Positions 52,396-61,470 are shown, counted from the stretch's first letter. The stretch: DNA of 64,000 nt from Streptomyces canus (GCF_041435015.1 NZ_CP107989.1:8618001-8682000), one strand, 5' to 3'. Translations and numbers: made by a program. Notes: a model not told the origin generated them from the letters alone.

Positions 52396-52403
52396 AACGC
52401 AAC
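52387..52403. promoter_or_regulatory. IclR-type operator copy 3 over the iclR start codon
   Basis: On the plus strand GTTGC-TCACAAC-GCAAC (GTTGC-GTTGTGA-GCAAC on the coding strand). It spans the GTG start at 52395 and abuts the -10 TATAGT, so binding would block initiation of a leaderless transcript. Confidence 0.75.
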
Positions 52404-52503
52404 TATACGGGGAGTACGGAACGACCTGTTTACCCTCGTGACGCTGACCAGGGTGTTTTGCCTGGTAGGGGGTGTGCAGGTGTTGTGCGGTTGATCCGGG
52501 CGT

Positions 52504-54162
52504 TCAGTGAGGGGCACGCAGCACATCAAGTGCGGCCAGCGCCACGTGCAGTTCGGTGCGCTGTTCGCCGGACTCGAGGTCGCGGTGGAGGATGCGCTCG
52601 ATGGCCCGAAGGCGTTGGTAGACGGTCTCCCGGGAGAGGTCGCCGCGGCGGGCGGCGGTGGTCTTGTTGCCGGCCGCGTCGAGGTAGTGGCGCAGGGTCG
52701 TCAGCAGGTCCGTGCCGTGCCGGGTGTCGTGATCGACGAGACGGCCGAGCTGCCGCTCGGCGTAGTCCTGGACGCGGATGTCCTCGCGGAGCGCGTACAG
52801 CAGTCGGCGCAGGCCGATGTCGGACAGCTCGTGGAAGGACCTGCCGTCGGGCAGGGCAAGCCCGGGCAGGGCGGACTCGGCCACGCGTTCGGCCTCGCGG
52901 AAGGAACGGGGGGCGTCGTAGAGGTCCGCGACCTCGGCACCGATGCTCACGACCGCCTCGGGGTCCAGGCCGAGTGCGGCCCGACCGAGCCGCTCCACCG
53001 TGGGCCGCCAGGACGGTGAGTGACGCAACGCCAGCAGCACGCCGAGCCGCCCGGGGGCCAGCGCGCCGACGAGTGCGGGCACGCCCGCGGTCCGTAGTTC
53101 CTGGGACAGGAGGGACTCCGGCCCGGCGCTGTCGTCTCCGCTGCGCAGGTCCACCAGCACCGCGACGAATCCACCCTCGGTGGGCAGACCCAGCGCGGCG
53201 AAGCGGGCGCGGGCGTCCTCGGGGGAGTGGTGGCGCTGTTCGGCGAGATCGCGCAGGGCGTTGCGGTGCGCGGCGCGTTCCCAGGGCGTGGCATGGATGA
53301 GACGGGCGATGGTCAGGGCCATCGCCGTCCGCTCCAGAACGGTCACGTCCTCGGGGGTGAAGGCCGGTGGCCCGCCAGAGGTGTCCGGGAGCATGGTCAC
53401 GCGGCCCCAGCGATCGCCCTGGTACTCCACGGGCGCCATGAGCCAGCCCTCGGGACCGCACACTTCGGTGCGGTCCCGGGAGGGGACGGCTCTGGAGCGC
53501 TGTTCCCAGTCGGTGAGCGCCTCTTCGACCGTGCTGCCGGAGGCCTCGCAGATCAGCGCCTGGTGCACCAGGTTCTCCAGCACGACCGTGCGGCCGCTCA
53601 TCTCCGCCGCCGCTCGCACCACGTCCTCGGGCCCCGCGCCGCGCAGCGTCAGGCCGGTGAACGCCTCGTGGATCCGCTGGGTACGGCGCATCGCGTCCGT
53701 CTGGTGACCGAGGAGGAGCGTGTGGACGACCTGGGTGACCTCCAGGAAGTTGACGTCCTTGGCGAGGGTGACGAGAGGCAGGTCGCGGGCCCGGCAGGCC
53801 TGGACGAGCGCGTCCGGCGGGCGGTGGTAGCGGCGTACGAGCTCGATGACCAGCGCCGCGGCTCCGACGTCGGTCAGTTCGTCCACGTACCGGCGTACTC
53901 CGGTCGGATCCTCGGGCAGGGGCATACCGGTGGTCAGGACCAGCTCGCCGCCCTTGAGGAAGGACGCCGGGTCCGTCAGCTCGGTGATGTGGACCCAGCG
54001 CACCGGTCGGTCGAGCCGGGTCACCCCGGTCACGACCTGCGGCTGCCCCATGGCCAGGACGGGCAGGGCCAGAACGTCGGCCACGGTGAGCGGCCGGCCG
54101 GCCGTGGCGGAGCCCCGGTCGTCCGGATCCGGCGGCCAGAAGGTGACGCCGTTCTCGCCCAT
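52504..54162 (-). CDS. PucR-family transcriptional regulator
   Basis: A 552-residue regulator. An N-terminal purine-catabolism regulatory domain (PucR, about 22-145, LTVADVLALPVLAMGQPQVV, VRWVHITELTDPASFLKGGELVLTTGM) precedes a central region (about 290-400, GGDEF-like/CdaR). The C-terminal helix-turn-helix of the PucR/CdaR type is RLVDHDTRHGTDLLTTLRHYLDAAGNKTTAARRG then ETVYQRLRAIERIL. ATG at 54162 with GGGAGGCAC upstream is chosen. It is divergent from gabT across 234 bp. PucR-type proteins control GABA utilisation in several Gram-positives, so activation of the gabT operon is the working call. Confidence 0.9.
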   Translation of the reverse strand: MGENGVTFWPPDPDDRGSATAGRPLTVADVLALPVLAMGQPQVVTGVTRLDRPVRWVHITELTDPASFLKGGELVLTTGMPLPEDPTGVRRYVDELTDVGAAALVIELVRRYHRPPDALVQACRARDLPLVTLAKDVNFLEVTQVVHTLLLGHQTDAMRRTQRIHEAFTGLTLRGAGPEDVVRAAAEMSGRTVVLENLVHQALICEASGSTVEEALTDWEQRSRAVPSRDRTEVCGPEGWLMAPVEYQGDRWGRVTMLPDTSGGPPAFTPEDVTVLERTAMALTIARLIHATPWERAAHRNALRDLAEQRHHSPEDARARFAALGLPTEGGFVAVLVDLRSGDDSAGPESLLSQELRTAGVPALVGALAPGRLGVLLALRHSPSWRPTVERLGRAALGLDPEAVVSIGAEVADLYDAPRSFREAERVAESALPGLALPDGRSFHELSDIGLRRLLYALREDIRVQDYAERQLGRLVDHDTRHGTDLLTTLRHYLDAAGNKTTAARRGDLSRETVYQRLRAIERILHRDLESGEQRTELHVALAALDVLRAPH

Positions 54163-54396
54163 AGTGCCTCCCTGCCTGCCCGGACACTGTGACAAGCCAG
54201 GCTGACCTGCGCAAGAGCCGCCCCGTGCGGGGCATCGCACCCCATGTGGCGGACCGCTGCCCGAGCCGCCTGACACAACGTCCGAACTCCGCGTCCCCGC
54301 TGGACAGATCAGGCGTTGTCGCCGCTCCGGCACCCCGAGATGCTCGGACCACGGGAGCAGACCACGCAGTCCACCACCCACGGCTTGGAGACGACC

Positions 54397-55665
54397 ATGA
54401 CCGCACTGTCGCCGCACCTTCGCCAGGCCACGCCCGTCGTGGCGGCCCGGGGCGAGGGCGTCCACCTCTACGGCGAGGACGGCCGCCGCTATCTCGACTT
54501 CACCGCCGGGATCGGCGTCACCAGCACCGGACACTGCCACCCGAAGGTCGTGGCGGCGGCGCAGGAGCAGGTGGGCACACTCGTCCACGGTCAGTACACG
54601 ACCGTCATGCACCAGCCGCTGCGCCGGCTCGTCGACAAGCTCGGCGAGGTGCTGCCGACAGGACTGGACAGTCTGTTCTTCACGAACTCCGGCAGCGAGG
54701 CCGTGGAGGCGGCGCTGCGGCTGGCCCGGCAGGCCACCGGCCGCCCCAACATCCTGGTCTGCCACGGCGGCTTCCACGGACGGACCGTCGCCGCCGCCGC
54801 CATGACCACCTCCGGCATCCGCTTCCGGTCCGGTTTCTCCCCGCTGATGAGCGGAGTGGTCGTCACCCCCTTCCCGTCGGCCTACCGCTACGGCTGGGAC
54901 GAGGAGACCGCCACGCGTTTCGCGCTCCAGGAGCTGGACTACACGCTCCAGACGATCTCCTCGCCCGCCGACACGGCCGCGGTCATCGTCGAGCCGGTGC
55001 TCGGTGAGGGCGGGTACGTCCCCGCGACCCGTGCCTTCCTGGAAGGGCTGCGCGAACGGGCCGACCGGCACGGCTTCCTCCTCATCCTGGACGAGGTGCA
55101 GACCGGCGTCGGTCGCACCGGCCGCTTCTGGGGCCACGACCACTTCGGGGTCACCCCGGACATCCTCGTCACCGCCAAGGGCCTGGCCAGCGGCTTCCCG
55201 CTGTCCGGCATCGCGGCCTCCGAGGAGCTGATGAGCAAGGCGTGGCCGGGATCGCAGGGCGGCACGTACGGCGCCAACGCGGTGGCCTGCGCGGCGGCCT
55301 GCGCCACGCTCGACGTCGTACGGGACGAGAAGCTCGTCGAGAACGCCGAGGCGATGGGAGCGCGGCTGCGGCAGGGCCTGGAGGCGGTCGCCGACCGGAC
55401 ACCGGCCATCGGGGACGTACGCGGCCTCGGGCTGATGCTGGCCAGCGAATTCGTCACCGAGGACGGCAGCCCGGACCCCGAGACCGCCGCCCGCGTACAG
55501 CGCGCCGCGGTCGACGAGGGCCTGCTGCTGTTGCTGTGCGGTGCCTGGAACCAGGTCGTGCGGATGATCCCGGCACTCGTGATCGACGAGACGGCGGTGG
55601 ACGAGGGACTTCAGGCGTGGGCGACCGCCGTGGCGGCCGGTACCTCGGGAGCGGCGGACCGATGA
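54397..55665 (+). CDS. Class III aminotransferase, probable 4-aminobutyrate transaminase
   Basis: A 422-residue PLP enzyme. TNSGSEAVEAALRLARQATGR binds phosphate, ILDEVQTGVGRTGRFWG holds the ring-contact Asp, and the Schiff-base Lys is in VTAKGLASGFPLSGI. ATG at 54397 with GGAG upstream. It overlaps the FAD/Fe-S dehydrogenase gene by 4 nt, which in turn overlaps a semialdehyde dehydrogenase gene; the set fits GABA to succinic semialdehyde to succinate. Taurine, beta-alanine or other omega-amino acids remain possible donors. The gene is divergent from pucR, its likely regulator. The 234-bp spacer contains GCCCCG-TG-CGGGGC (54220-54233). Confidence 0.88.
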   Translation: MTALSPHLRQATPVVAARGEGVHLYGEDGRRYLDFTAGIGVTSTGHCHPKVVAAAQEQVGTLVHGQYTTVMHQPLRRLVDKLGEVLPTGLDSLFFTNSGSEAVEAALRLARQATGRPNILVCHGGFHGRTVAAAAMTTSGIRFRSGFSPLMSGVVVTPFPSAYRYGWDEETATRFALQELDYTLQTISSPADTAAVIVEPVLGEGGYVPATRAFLEGLRERADRHGFLLILDEVQTGVGRTGRFWGHDHFGVTPDILVTAKGLASGFPLSGIAASEELMSKAWPGSQGGTYGANAVACAAACATLDVVRDEKLVENAEAMGARLRQGLEAVADRTPAIGDVRGLGLMLASEFVTEDGSPDPETAARVQRAAVDEGLLLLLCGAWNQVVRMIPALVIDETAVDEGLQAWATAVAAGTSGAADR

Positions 55666-58538
55666 CCGGCGCTCTCGCGTCCCTCGTCGGTCGACTCGCC
55701 ACGACCGCTCCCGGACTGCGGGTGGAGACCGGTCCGGGCCCCACGGGCCCGTACGCCTACGACGCGTCCAACTATCGGGTGCCGCCGCGGGCGGTGGCCT
55801 TCCCGCGCTCGGCCGAGGACGTGGTCGCGGTGCTGCGGGCCTGTCGGGAGACCGGTGTTCCGGTCACCGCGCGGGGCGGCGGCACCAGCATGGCCGGCAA
55901 CGCCGTCGGACCGGGCGTCGTCCTGGACTTCTCCCGGTACATGAACCGGATCCTGGACATCGACGAGGGGACGGGTACCGCGCGCGTCGAGGCCGGAGTC
56001 GTCCTCGACGCGCTGCGGTCCGCGACCGCCCGGCACGGGCTCACGTTCGGCCCGGACCCGTCCTCGCACAGCCGCTGCACCCTCGGCGGCATGATCGGCA
56101 ACGACGCGTGCGGCAACCGGTCGGTGCGGCACGGACGGACCGGCTCCCACATCGAGGCGCTGGAGATCGTGACGGCCGACGGCGTGCGAGCCGTTGCCGA
56201 CCGCGTGGGGCTGCACCCGGTGGACCCCGCCGACACCGAGCGCGTCGCCCGCCTCGAAGCGGACGTACGCCGCCTGATCGGCGACAACCTGGCGCCGATC
56301 CGGACCGAGCTGGGCCGGATCCCCCGTCAGGTCTCCGGCTATCAACTGCACCATCTGCTGCCCGAGCGCGGGTTCGACATGGCCCGTGCTCTGGTCGGCA
56401 CCGAGGGCTCCTGTGCGGTCGTCACCGCCGCGACGGTCCGCCTGGTGGCCACCGCACAGGCGTCGGCGCTGCTCACCCTCGGCTACGACGACGTCGTCGA
56501 CGCCGCCGAGGACGTGACGGAGATCCTTCGCTGGAACCCCACCGCCGTGGAGGGCATGGACGAGGCGATCGTCGCCACCATGCGAGCGCGGCGCGGCCCG
56601 GACTCCGTCACCGGCCTGCCCGAGGGCCGCGCCTGGCTCTACGTCGAGCTCGACGGCGACGACGAGTCGGACGTGAACCGCCGTGCCGCCGCACTCCTCG
56701 ACGTGCTCAAGGCGCAGGGGCGGATGACCGGCGGGCGGGTCGTGCAGAGCGCGGCCGAGCGGCGCTCGCTGTGGCGGGTCCGCGAGGACGGGGCCGGACT
56801 CGCCGCACGTCTCGTCGACGGCGGGGAGTCCTGGCCCGGTTGGGAGGACTCGGCGGTCGCCCCCGAGAGCCTGGCGGCCTATCTGCGGGACTTCCGCGAT
56901 CTGCTGACCGCCCACGGGCTCACGGGCGTGATGTACGGCCACTTCGGCGCCGGATGCGTCCATGTGCGCATCGACTTCGACCTCGTCACGGACGCGGGAC
57001 GCGCCGCCGCCCGTCGTTTCCTGCACGAGGCGGCCGCCCTGGTCGTCGAGCACGGCGGCACCCTGTCGGGCGAGCACGGCGACGGGCGCGCCCGCGGCGA
57101 GCTGCTGGAGGTCATGTACAGCCACCGGATGATCCGGGCGTTCGCCGCCTTCAAGGAGGCCTTCGACCCCGAGGGGCTGCTGAACCCGGGCGTCATCGTC
57201 GCGCCGGCCCCGCTCGACGCCGATCTCGCGCTGCACCAGATCCAGCCCCTGGCCACGGAGTTCACCTTCCCGCACGACGAGGACGGCTTCGCGGGCGCGG
57301 CCCGCCGCTGTGTCGGTGTCGGCCGCTGCCGCAGCGACGCGGGCGGCGTCATGTGTCCCAGCTACCGGGCCACGGGAGAGGAGAACGACTCCACGCGGGG
57401 CCGGGCGCGCCTGCTCCAGGAGATGGTGCGCGGTGACACGGTCCAGGACGGCTGGCGGTCCGCGGAGGTGCGTGACGCCCTCGACCTGTGCCTGTCCTGC
57501 AAGGCGTGCTCCAGCGACTGCCCGGTCGGCGTCGACATGGCCACGTACAAGGCGGAGTTCCTGCACCAGCATTACCGGGGCAGGGTCCGGCCGCGCTCGC
57601 ACTACTCGCTGGGCTGGCTGCCCCTGACCTCGGCCCTCGCCGGATACGCCGCCCGGCCGCTCAACGCCCTCCTGCGCGGACCGGTCGGCAAGCTGCTCGC
57701 CCGCCTCGGAGGCGTGACCACGCAGCGCAGGATCCCGGCCTTCGCCTCCCGGCGCGTCCTGCGCGGGGTCCTGCGCGGGACGAAGACCGGCGAACCGGCG
57801 AAGGCCCTGCTCTTCGTGGACAGTTTCACGCGCGCCTTCCGCCCCGAGGTGGCCGGAGCCGCCGGGCGTGTCCTTGCCGACGCCGGGATCCCGTGCACGG
57901 CGGAGGACGGTCTGTGCTGCGGTCTGACCTGGGTCAGCACCGGCCAGCTGTCCGTGGCCCGCAGGATCATGGCCCGCACGGTCGCCCACCTCGACAACGG
58001 CGACGATCGGCCCGTCATCGTGGCCGAACCGAGCTGTGCCGCCGCGCTCAAGCGCGACGTGCCCGAGCTCCTCGGGACGGACGCCGCCCGGCGGGTCGCG
58101 GACCGCGTTCACACCTTCACGGGCGCCCTGACCGACCTGGCCGCCGCCGACTGGACGCCCCGTGAGCTCCCGGACGACATCGTCCTGCAGACCCATTGCC
58201 ACGAGTACGCGACCTTCAAGGGCCGCCGCCCCGCCGACCTGCTGCGCCGGCTGGGCGTGGACAAGGTCGACGAGGCCGAGGGCTGCTGCGGCCTCGCCGG
58301 CAACTTCGGCTTCGAGGAGCAGCACTACGACACCTCGATGGCCGTCGCCGACCTGGCGCTGAAGCCTCGCCTCGACGCCATCGACGAGGCCCGGCGGGCC
58401 GTTGTCGTGGCCGACGGGTTCAGCTGCGCCACCCAGATCGACCATCTCGCCGGTGACCGGGGCATCCGTGCCCGGCACCTGGCGGAGCTGCTCGACCCCG
58501 CCGCCGATCAAGCCGCTCGATCAGGAGAGACCTCATGA
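55662..58538 (+). CDS. FAD-binding and Fe-S-binding dehydrogenase fusion (D-2-hydroxyglutarate/lactate dehydrogenase type)
   Basis: A 958-residue fusion. The N-terminal half (about 1-530) is a GlcD/DLD-type flavoprotein: PCMH FAD-binding RGGGTSMAGNAVGPG, GGMIGNDACGNRSVRHG, and FAD-oxidase C-terminal HGGTLSGEHGDGRARGELL. The C-terminal half (about 545-950) has two 4Fe-4S sites (CVGVGRCRSDAGGVMCP and CLSCKACSSDCPVG) and two CCG domains (GLCCGLTW and EGCCGLAGNFGFE) as in GlpC/HdrD. Such enzymes oxidise a 2-hydroxy acid and pass electrons to a membrane carrier. It overlaps gabT and gabD by 4 nt on either side, so a role on a C4-C5 hydroxy acid linked with GABA breakdown is suggested. Confidence 0.88.
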   Translation: MTGALASLVGRLATTAPGLRVETGPGPTGPYAYDASNYRVPPRAVAFPRSAEDVVAVLRACRETGVPVTARGGGTSMAGNAVGPGVVLDFSRYMNRILDIDEGTGTARVEAGVVLDALRSATARHGLTFGPDPSSHSRCTLGGMIGNDACGNRSVRHGRTGSHIEALEIVTADGVRAVADRVGLHPVDPADTERVARLEADVRRLIGDNLAPIRTELGRIPRQVSGYQLHHLLPERGFDMARALVGTEGSCAVVTAATVRLVATAQASALLTLGYDDVVDAAEDVTEILRWNPTAVEGMDEAIVATMRARRGPDSVTGLPEGRAWLYVELDGDDESDVNRRAAALLDVLKAQGRMTGGRVVQSAAERRSLWRVREDGAGLAARLVDGGESWPGWEDSAVAPESLAAYLRDFRDLLTAHGLTGVMYGHFGAGCVHVRIDFDLVTDAGRAAARRFLHEAAALVVEHGGTLSGEHGDGRARGELLEVMYSHRMIRAFAAFKEAFDPEGLLNPGVIVAPAPLDADLALHQIQPLATEFTFPHDEDGFAGAARRCVGVGRCRSDAGGVMCPSYRATGEENDSTRGRARLLQEMVRGDTVQDGWRSAEVRDALDLCLSCKACSSDCPVGVDMATYKAEFLHQHYRGRVRPRSHYSLGWLPLTSALAGYAARPLNALLRGPVGKLLARLGGVTTQRRIPAFASRRVLRGVLRGTKTGEPAKALLFVDSFTRAFRPEVAGAAGRVLADAGIPCTAEDGLCCGLTWVSTGQLSVARRIMARTVAHLDNGDDRPVIVAEPSCAAALKRDVPELLGTDAARRVADRVHTFTGALTDLAAADWTPRELPDDIVLQTHCHEYATFKGRRPADLLRRLGVDKVDEAEGCCGLAGNFGFEEQHYDTSMAVADLALKPRLDAIDEARRAVVVADGFSCATQIDHLAGDRGIRARHLAELLDPAADQAARSGETS

Positions 58539-59974
58539 CCGACACACCCACGCAGCTGTTCATCGGCGGAGCCTGGCTGGACGCCGTCGACGGCGCCACC
58601 ATGCCCGTCGACGACCCCGCGACCGGCGAGATCCTCTGCGACATCGCGGACGCCGGTCCCCAGGACGCCCGGCTCGCGGAGGAAGCGGCCGTCCAGGCGC
58701 AGCAGGAGTGGGCCCGTACGGCACCGCGGGCCCGCAGTGAGATCCTGCGCCGCGCCTACGAGATCATCCTCGAGCGCACCGACGAGCTCGCCCACCTGAT
58801 GACCGCCGAGATGGGAAAGCCGCTGGCCGAGGCCAGGGGAGAGGTGGCGTACGCGGCGGAGTTCTTCCGCTGGTTCTCGGAGGAGGCCGTCCGTATCGAC
58901 GGCGGTGCCGGCGTCCTGCCGGACGGCCGCAACCGCATGCTGCTCTCCCGCCGTCCGGTCGGCCCCTGTCTGCTGATCACCCCGTGGAACTTCCCCCTCG
59001 CGATGGGCACCCGCAAGATCGGCCCCGCGATCGCGGCAGGTTGCACGATGATCCTCAAGCCGGCCCCGCAGACCCCGCTCTCCAGCCTGGCCCTCGCCGC
59101 GATCCTCAAGGAGGCCGGGCTGCCGGACGGTGTGCTGAACGTCGTCACCACCTCCCGTGCGGGGGAGGTGTGCGAACCGCTCCTGCGCGGTGGGCGCATC
59201 CGCAAACTCTCCTTCACCGGCTCCACCGCCGTCGGGCGGCTGCTGCTGGCCCAGAGCGCGGAGGCGGTCGTACGGACGTCGATGGAGCTGGGCGGCAACG
59301 CGCCGTTCATCGTCTTCGAGGACGCCGACCTGGACAAGGCCGTCGACGGCGCGATGGTCGCCAAGATGCGCAACATGGGCGAGGCGTGCACCGCCGCCAA
59401 CCGTTTCTTCCTACACCACTCGGTGGCGGAGGAGTTCGGACGGCGCCTGGCCGAGCGCATGGGCGCGCTCGTCGTGGGCCCCGGCACGCGGGACGGCGTC
59501 GAGGTCGGCCCGCTGATCGACAGGACGGGGCGGGGCAAGGTGGAGGCCCTGGTCGCCGACGCGGTGGAGCGCGGCGCCCGAGTCCTCGTCGGTGGCCGTA
59601 CGCAAGAGGGGCCGGGCTGCTTCTACCCGCCGACCGTGCTCACGGACGTGTCCCCCGAGAGCCGCCTCATGGACACGGAGATCTTCGGTCCCGTCGCCGC
59701 GATCCTCACCTTCGACGACGAGGACGAGGTGATCCGGCGCGCCAACGACACCCCCTGGGGTCTGGTCGGCTACGTCTTCACCGAGGGCCTGGACCGCGCC
59801 CTGCGCGTCAGCGAGCGCCTGGAGGTCGGCATGGTCGGCCTCAACACCGGCCTCGTCTCCAACCCGGCCGCACCCTTCGGCGGGGTCAAGCAGTCCGGGC
59901 TGGGCCGTGAGGGCGGCCGGGTCGGGATCGACGAGTTCCTGGAGTACCAGTACCTTGCGGTGCCGGTGCGATGA
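58535..59974 (+). CDS. gabD: NAD(P)-dependent succinate-semialdehyde dehydrogenase
   Basis: A 479-residue aldehyde dehydrogenase. Catalytic Cys in MGEACTAANRFFLHHSV, Glu in SMELGGNAPFIVF, cofactor strand PWNFPLAMGTRKIGPAIAAGC and terminal PAAPFGGVKQSGLGREGG. MGEACTAANR is the signature seen in GabD proteins. The gene overlaps the FAD/Fe-S dehydrogenase stop by 4 nt and is itself overlapped by a 26-codon frame at 59971. Within the operon it would oxidise the semialdehyde made by the class III transaminase. A related but distinct paralogue is at 23.3-24.7 kb. Confidence 0.92.
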   Translation: MTDTPTQLFIGGAWLDAVDGATMPVDDPATGEILCDIADAGPQDARLAEEAAVQAQQEWARTAPRARSEILRRAYEIILERTDELAHLMTAEMGKPLAEARGEVAYAAEFFRWFSEEAVRIDGGAGVLPDGRNRMLLSRRPVGPCLLITPWNFPLAMGTRKIGPAIAAGCTMILKPAPQTPLSSLALAAILKEAGLPDGVLNVVTTSRAGEVCEPLLRGGRIRKLSFTGSTAVGRLLLAQSAEAVVRTSMELGGNAPFIVFEDADLDKAVDGAMVAKMRNMGEACTAANRFFLHHSVAEEFGRRLAERMGALVVGPGTRDGVEVGPLIDRTGRGKVEALVADAVERGARVLVGGRTQEGPGCFYPPTVLTDVSPESRLMDTEIFGPVAAILTFDDEDEVIRRANDTPWGLVGYVFTEGLDRALRVSERLEVGMVGLNTGLVSNPAAPFGGVKQSGLGREGGRVGIDEFLEYQYLAVPVR

Positions 59975-60051
59975 CGGCGGGAGCCCCGGGCCTGGCCGAC
60001 GTCTCCGAGCGCGTCCTCGGCGAGCTGAAGGAGGAGCGCCTCGCGGCATGA
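59971..60051 (+). CDS. 26-codon open frame coupled to gabD (tentative)
   Basis: ATGA at 59971-59974 joins the gabD stop to an ATG that opens a 26-codon frame (MTAGAPGLADVSERVLGELK to the TGA at 60051). Composition is normal coding GC3 and the peptide is amphipathic helical. It could be a leader peptide, a small accessory protein or the 5' remnant of a lost gene. It ends 2 bp before an inverted repeat upstream of the pirin gene. Function unknown. Confidence 0.35.
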   Translation: MTAGAPGLADVSERVLGELKEERLAA

Positions 60052-60052
60052 T

Positions 60053-60068
60053 GGTTGATATGACAACC
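60053..60068. promoter_or_regulatory. Inverted repeat shared with the LLM oxidoreductase gene, copy 1
   Basis: GGTTG-ATATGA-CAACC, 24 bp upstream of the pirin start. A near-identical element (GGTTG-ATACAT-CAACC) is at 61471-61486. The TTGATA..CAA core resembles MarR-type operators. The regulator is not evident in the window. Confidence 0.6.
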
Positions 60069-60091
60069 AGAGCGTGTGGGTGGTGGTCCAG

Positions 60092-61018
60092 GTGAGCACC
60101 GTGGAGAGCGGAGTCGATGTGCTGTCCGCGCGGGATGTGCCGCTGGGCGGGCCGCGCGCGCTGCACGTGCGCCGGCCCCTGCCGCAGCGGGCGCGCACCC
60201 TGATCGGAGCCTGGTGCTTCGCCGATCACTACGGTCCCGTCGGCGCCACCGGCACGGGCATGGACGTGCCCCCGCATCCGCACACCGGCCTGCAGACCGT
60301 GAGCCGGCTGTTCAGCGGGGAGATCGAGCACCGCGACACCCTGGGCACCCACGCGCTCGTCCGGCCCGGCGAGATGAACCTCATGACCGGCGGGTACGGC
60401 ATCGCCCACTCGGAGGTCTCCACGCCGAACACCACCGTCATCCATGGCGTCCAGCTGTGGGTGGCGCTGCCCGAGGAGCACCGCAACGCCGCGCGCGACT
60501 TCCAGCACCATGTTCCTGAGCCGGTGCGGGTCGACGGCGCCGAGGTCAGGGTCTTCCTGGGCTCGCTCGCAGGCAGCTCCTCCCCGGTGCGGACCTTCAC
60601 CCCCTTGCTCGGCGCCGAGATCATCCTCGACCCGGGTGCGTCGCTCACGCTCGCCGTGGACACCGCCTTCGAGTACGGCCTCCTCGTCGACAGCGGGGAC
60701 GTCCGCCTGCTCGACACGGCGCTGCGCCCGGCCGAACTCGGCTACGTCCCCCGGGGCACCGACACCCTGACGGTGGTGAACGACTCGGACGCTCCCGCGC
60801 GCACGATCCTGCTCGGGGGTCCTCCCTTCGAGGAGGAGATCGTCATGTGGTGGAACTTCATCGGCCGCAGTCACGAGGACATCGTCAAGGCGCGGGAGGA
60901 CTGGCAGGCCGGCTCCGACCGCTTCGGCGAGGTCGAGGGTCACCCCGGGAGCCCCCTGCCCGCCCCGGAGCTGCCCAACGCCGTCATCACGCCGCGCGGC
61001 AATCCCCAGCGCCGCTGA
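60092..61018 (+). CDS. Pirin family protein
   Basis: A 308-residue bicupin. The N-terminal cupin has the pirin metal-ligand pattern (PPHPHTGLQTVSRLFSGEIEHRDTLG, with later IAHSEVS) and the C-terminal cupin is partial (ILLGGPPFEEEIVMWWNFIGR). Bacterial pirins bind Fe(II) and can act as quercetinase-like dioxygenases or as redox sensors. GTG at 60092 is chosen by family N-terminus (VSTVESGVDVLSARDV); there is no strong ribosome site. It is preceded by an inverted repeat that also occurs before the LLM gene. Specific role unknown. Confidence 0.85.
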   Translation: MSTVESGVDVLSARDVPLGGPRALHVRRPLPQRARTLIGAWCFADHYGPVGATGTGMDVPPHPHTGLQTVSRLFSGEIEHRDTLGTHALVRPGEMNLMTGGYGIAHSEVSTPNTTVIHGVQLWVALPEEHRNAARDFQHHVPEPVRVDGAEVRVFLGSLAGSSSPVRTFTPLLGAEIILDPGASLTLAVDTAFEYGLLVDSGDVRLLDTALRPAELGYVPRGTDTLTVVNDSDAPARTILLGGPPFEEEIVMWWNFIGRSHEDIVKAREDWQAGSDRFGEVEGHPGSPLPAPELPNAVITPRGNPQRR

Positions 61019-61076
61019 CCGCCGTTCGAAGGGCTCCCCAGGAACGAGCCCGCCGGCCATCCGGAGTGTCCAGGGC

Positions 61077-61331
61077 GTGGACGCCCGTCACGGGTACGAG
61101 ATCCTGGTCGACGGCCGTCGCGCCGGTCTGGCGGCCTACCGCGACCGCGGTGCCCGGGGGGGGTCTTCTTCCACACGGGGTCGACGACGCCTTCGCCGGC
61201 CAGGGTCTGGGCGCCGAGTGCCGGTCTGCCCGTAGGGGGCCAAGTTCCTCAAGCGGTACGAAGACCTCGCCGACCTCGCCGACCCGGTGACTCCGGACGT
61301 GCTGAGCCGGCTGGAGGCGGAGCTCCGCTGA
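61077..61331 (+). pseudogene. GNAT (COG2388-like) acetyltransferase pseudogene
   Basis: The DNA encodes recognisable pieces of a small GNAT protein in three frames. They are HGYEILVDGRRAGLAAYRDRG, then (after a run of eight G at 61156-61163) VFFHT, then (shifted again) VDDAFAGQGLGAE, then VCP followed by TAG at 61233-61235, and GAKFLKRYEDLADLADPVTP through VLSRLEAELR with a normal stop. Relatives read VCPYVAKFLK at that point, so TAC has become TAG, and about 15-20 residues before VCP are missing. Two frameshifts, a deletion and a nonsense change together mean a dead gene rather than one sequencing error. Confidence 0.8.
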
Positions 61332-61470
61332 GGAGCGCGTCTCGTGCGACCTGCAGGCGGAGTCCCGCCTGTCTGCCGATGACTCCCCGGGTGCTGGTGA
61401 TCCCTGCGGGGAGGCCGGGCGGCGCCGTGGGCGCGGAATAGCCCGGTGCCGGGCCGTGTTCCCGGGATGC

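Noticed and set aside
55611..58511. A 966-codon open frame on the minus strand
   Set aside because: It mirrors the FAD/Fe-S dehydrogenase, whose motifs are unmistakable.
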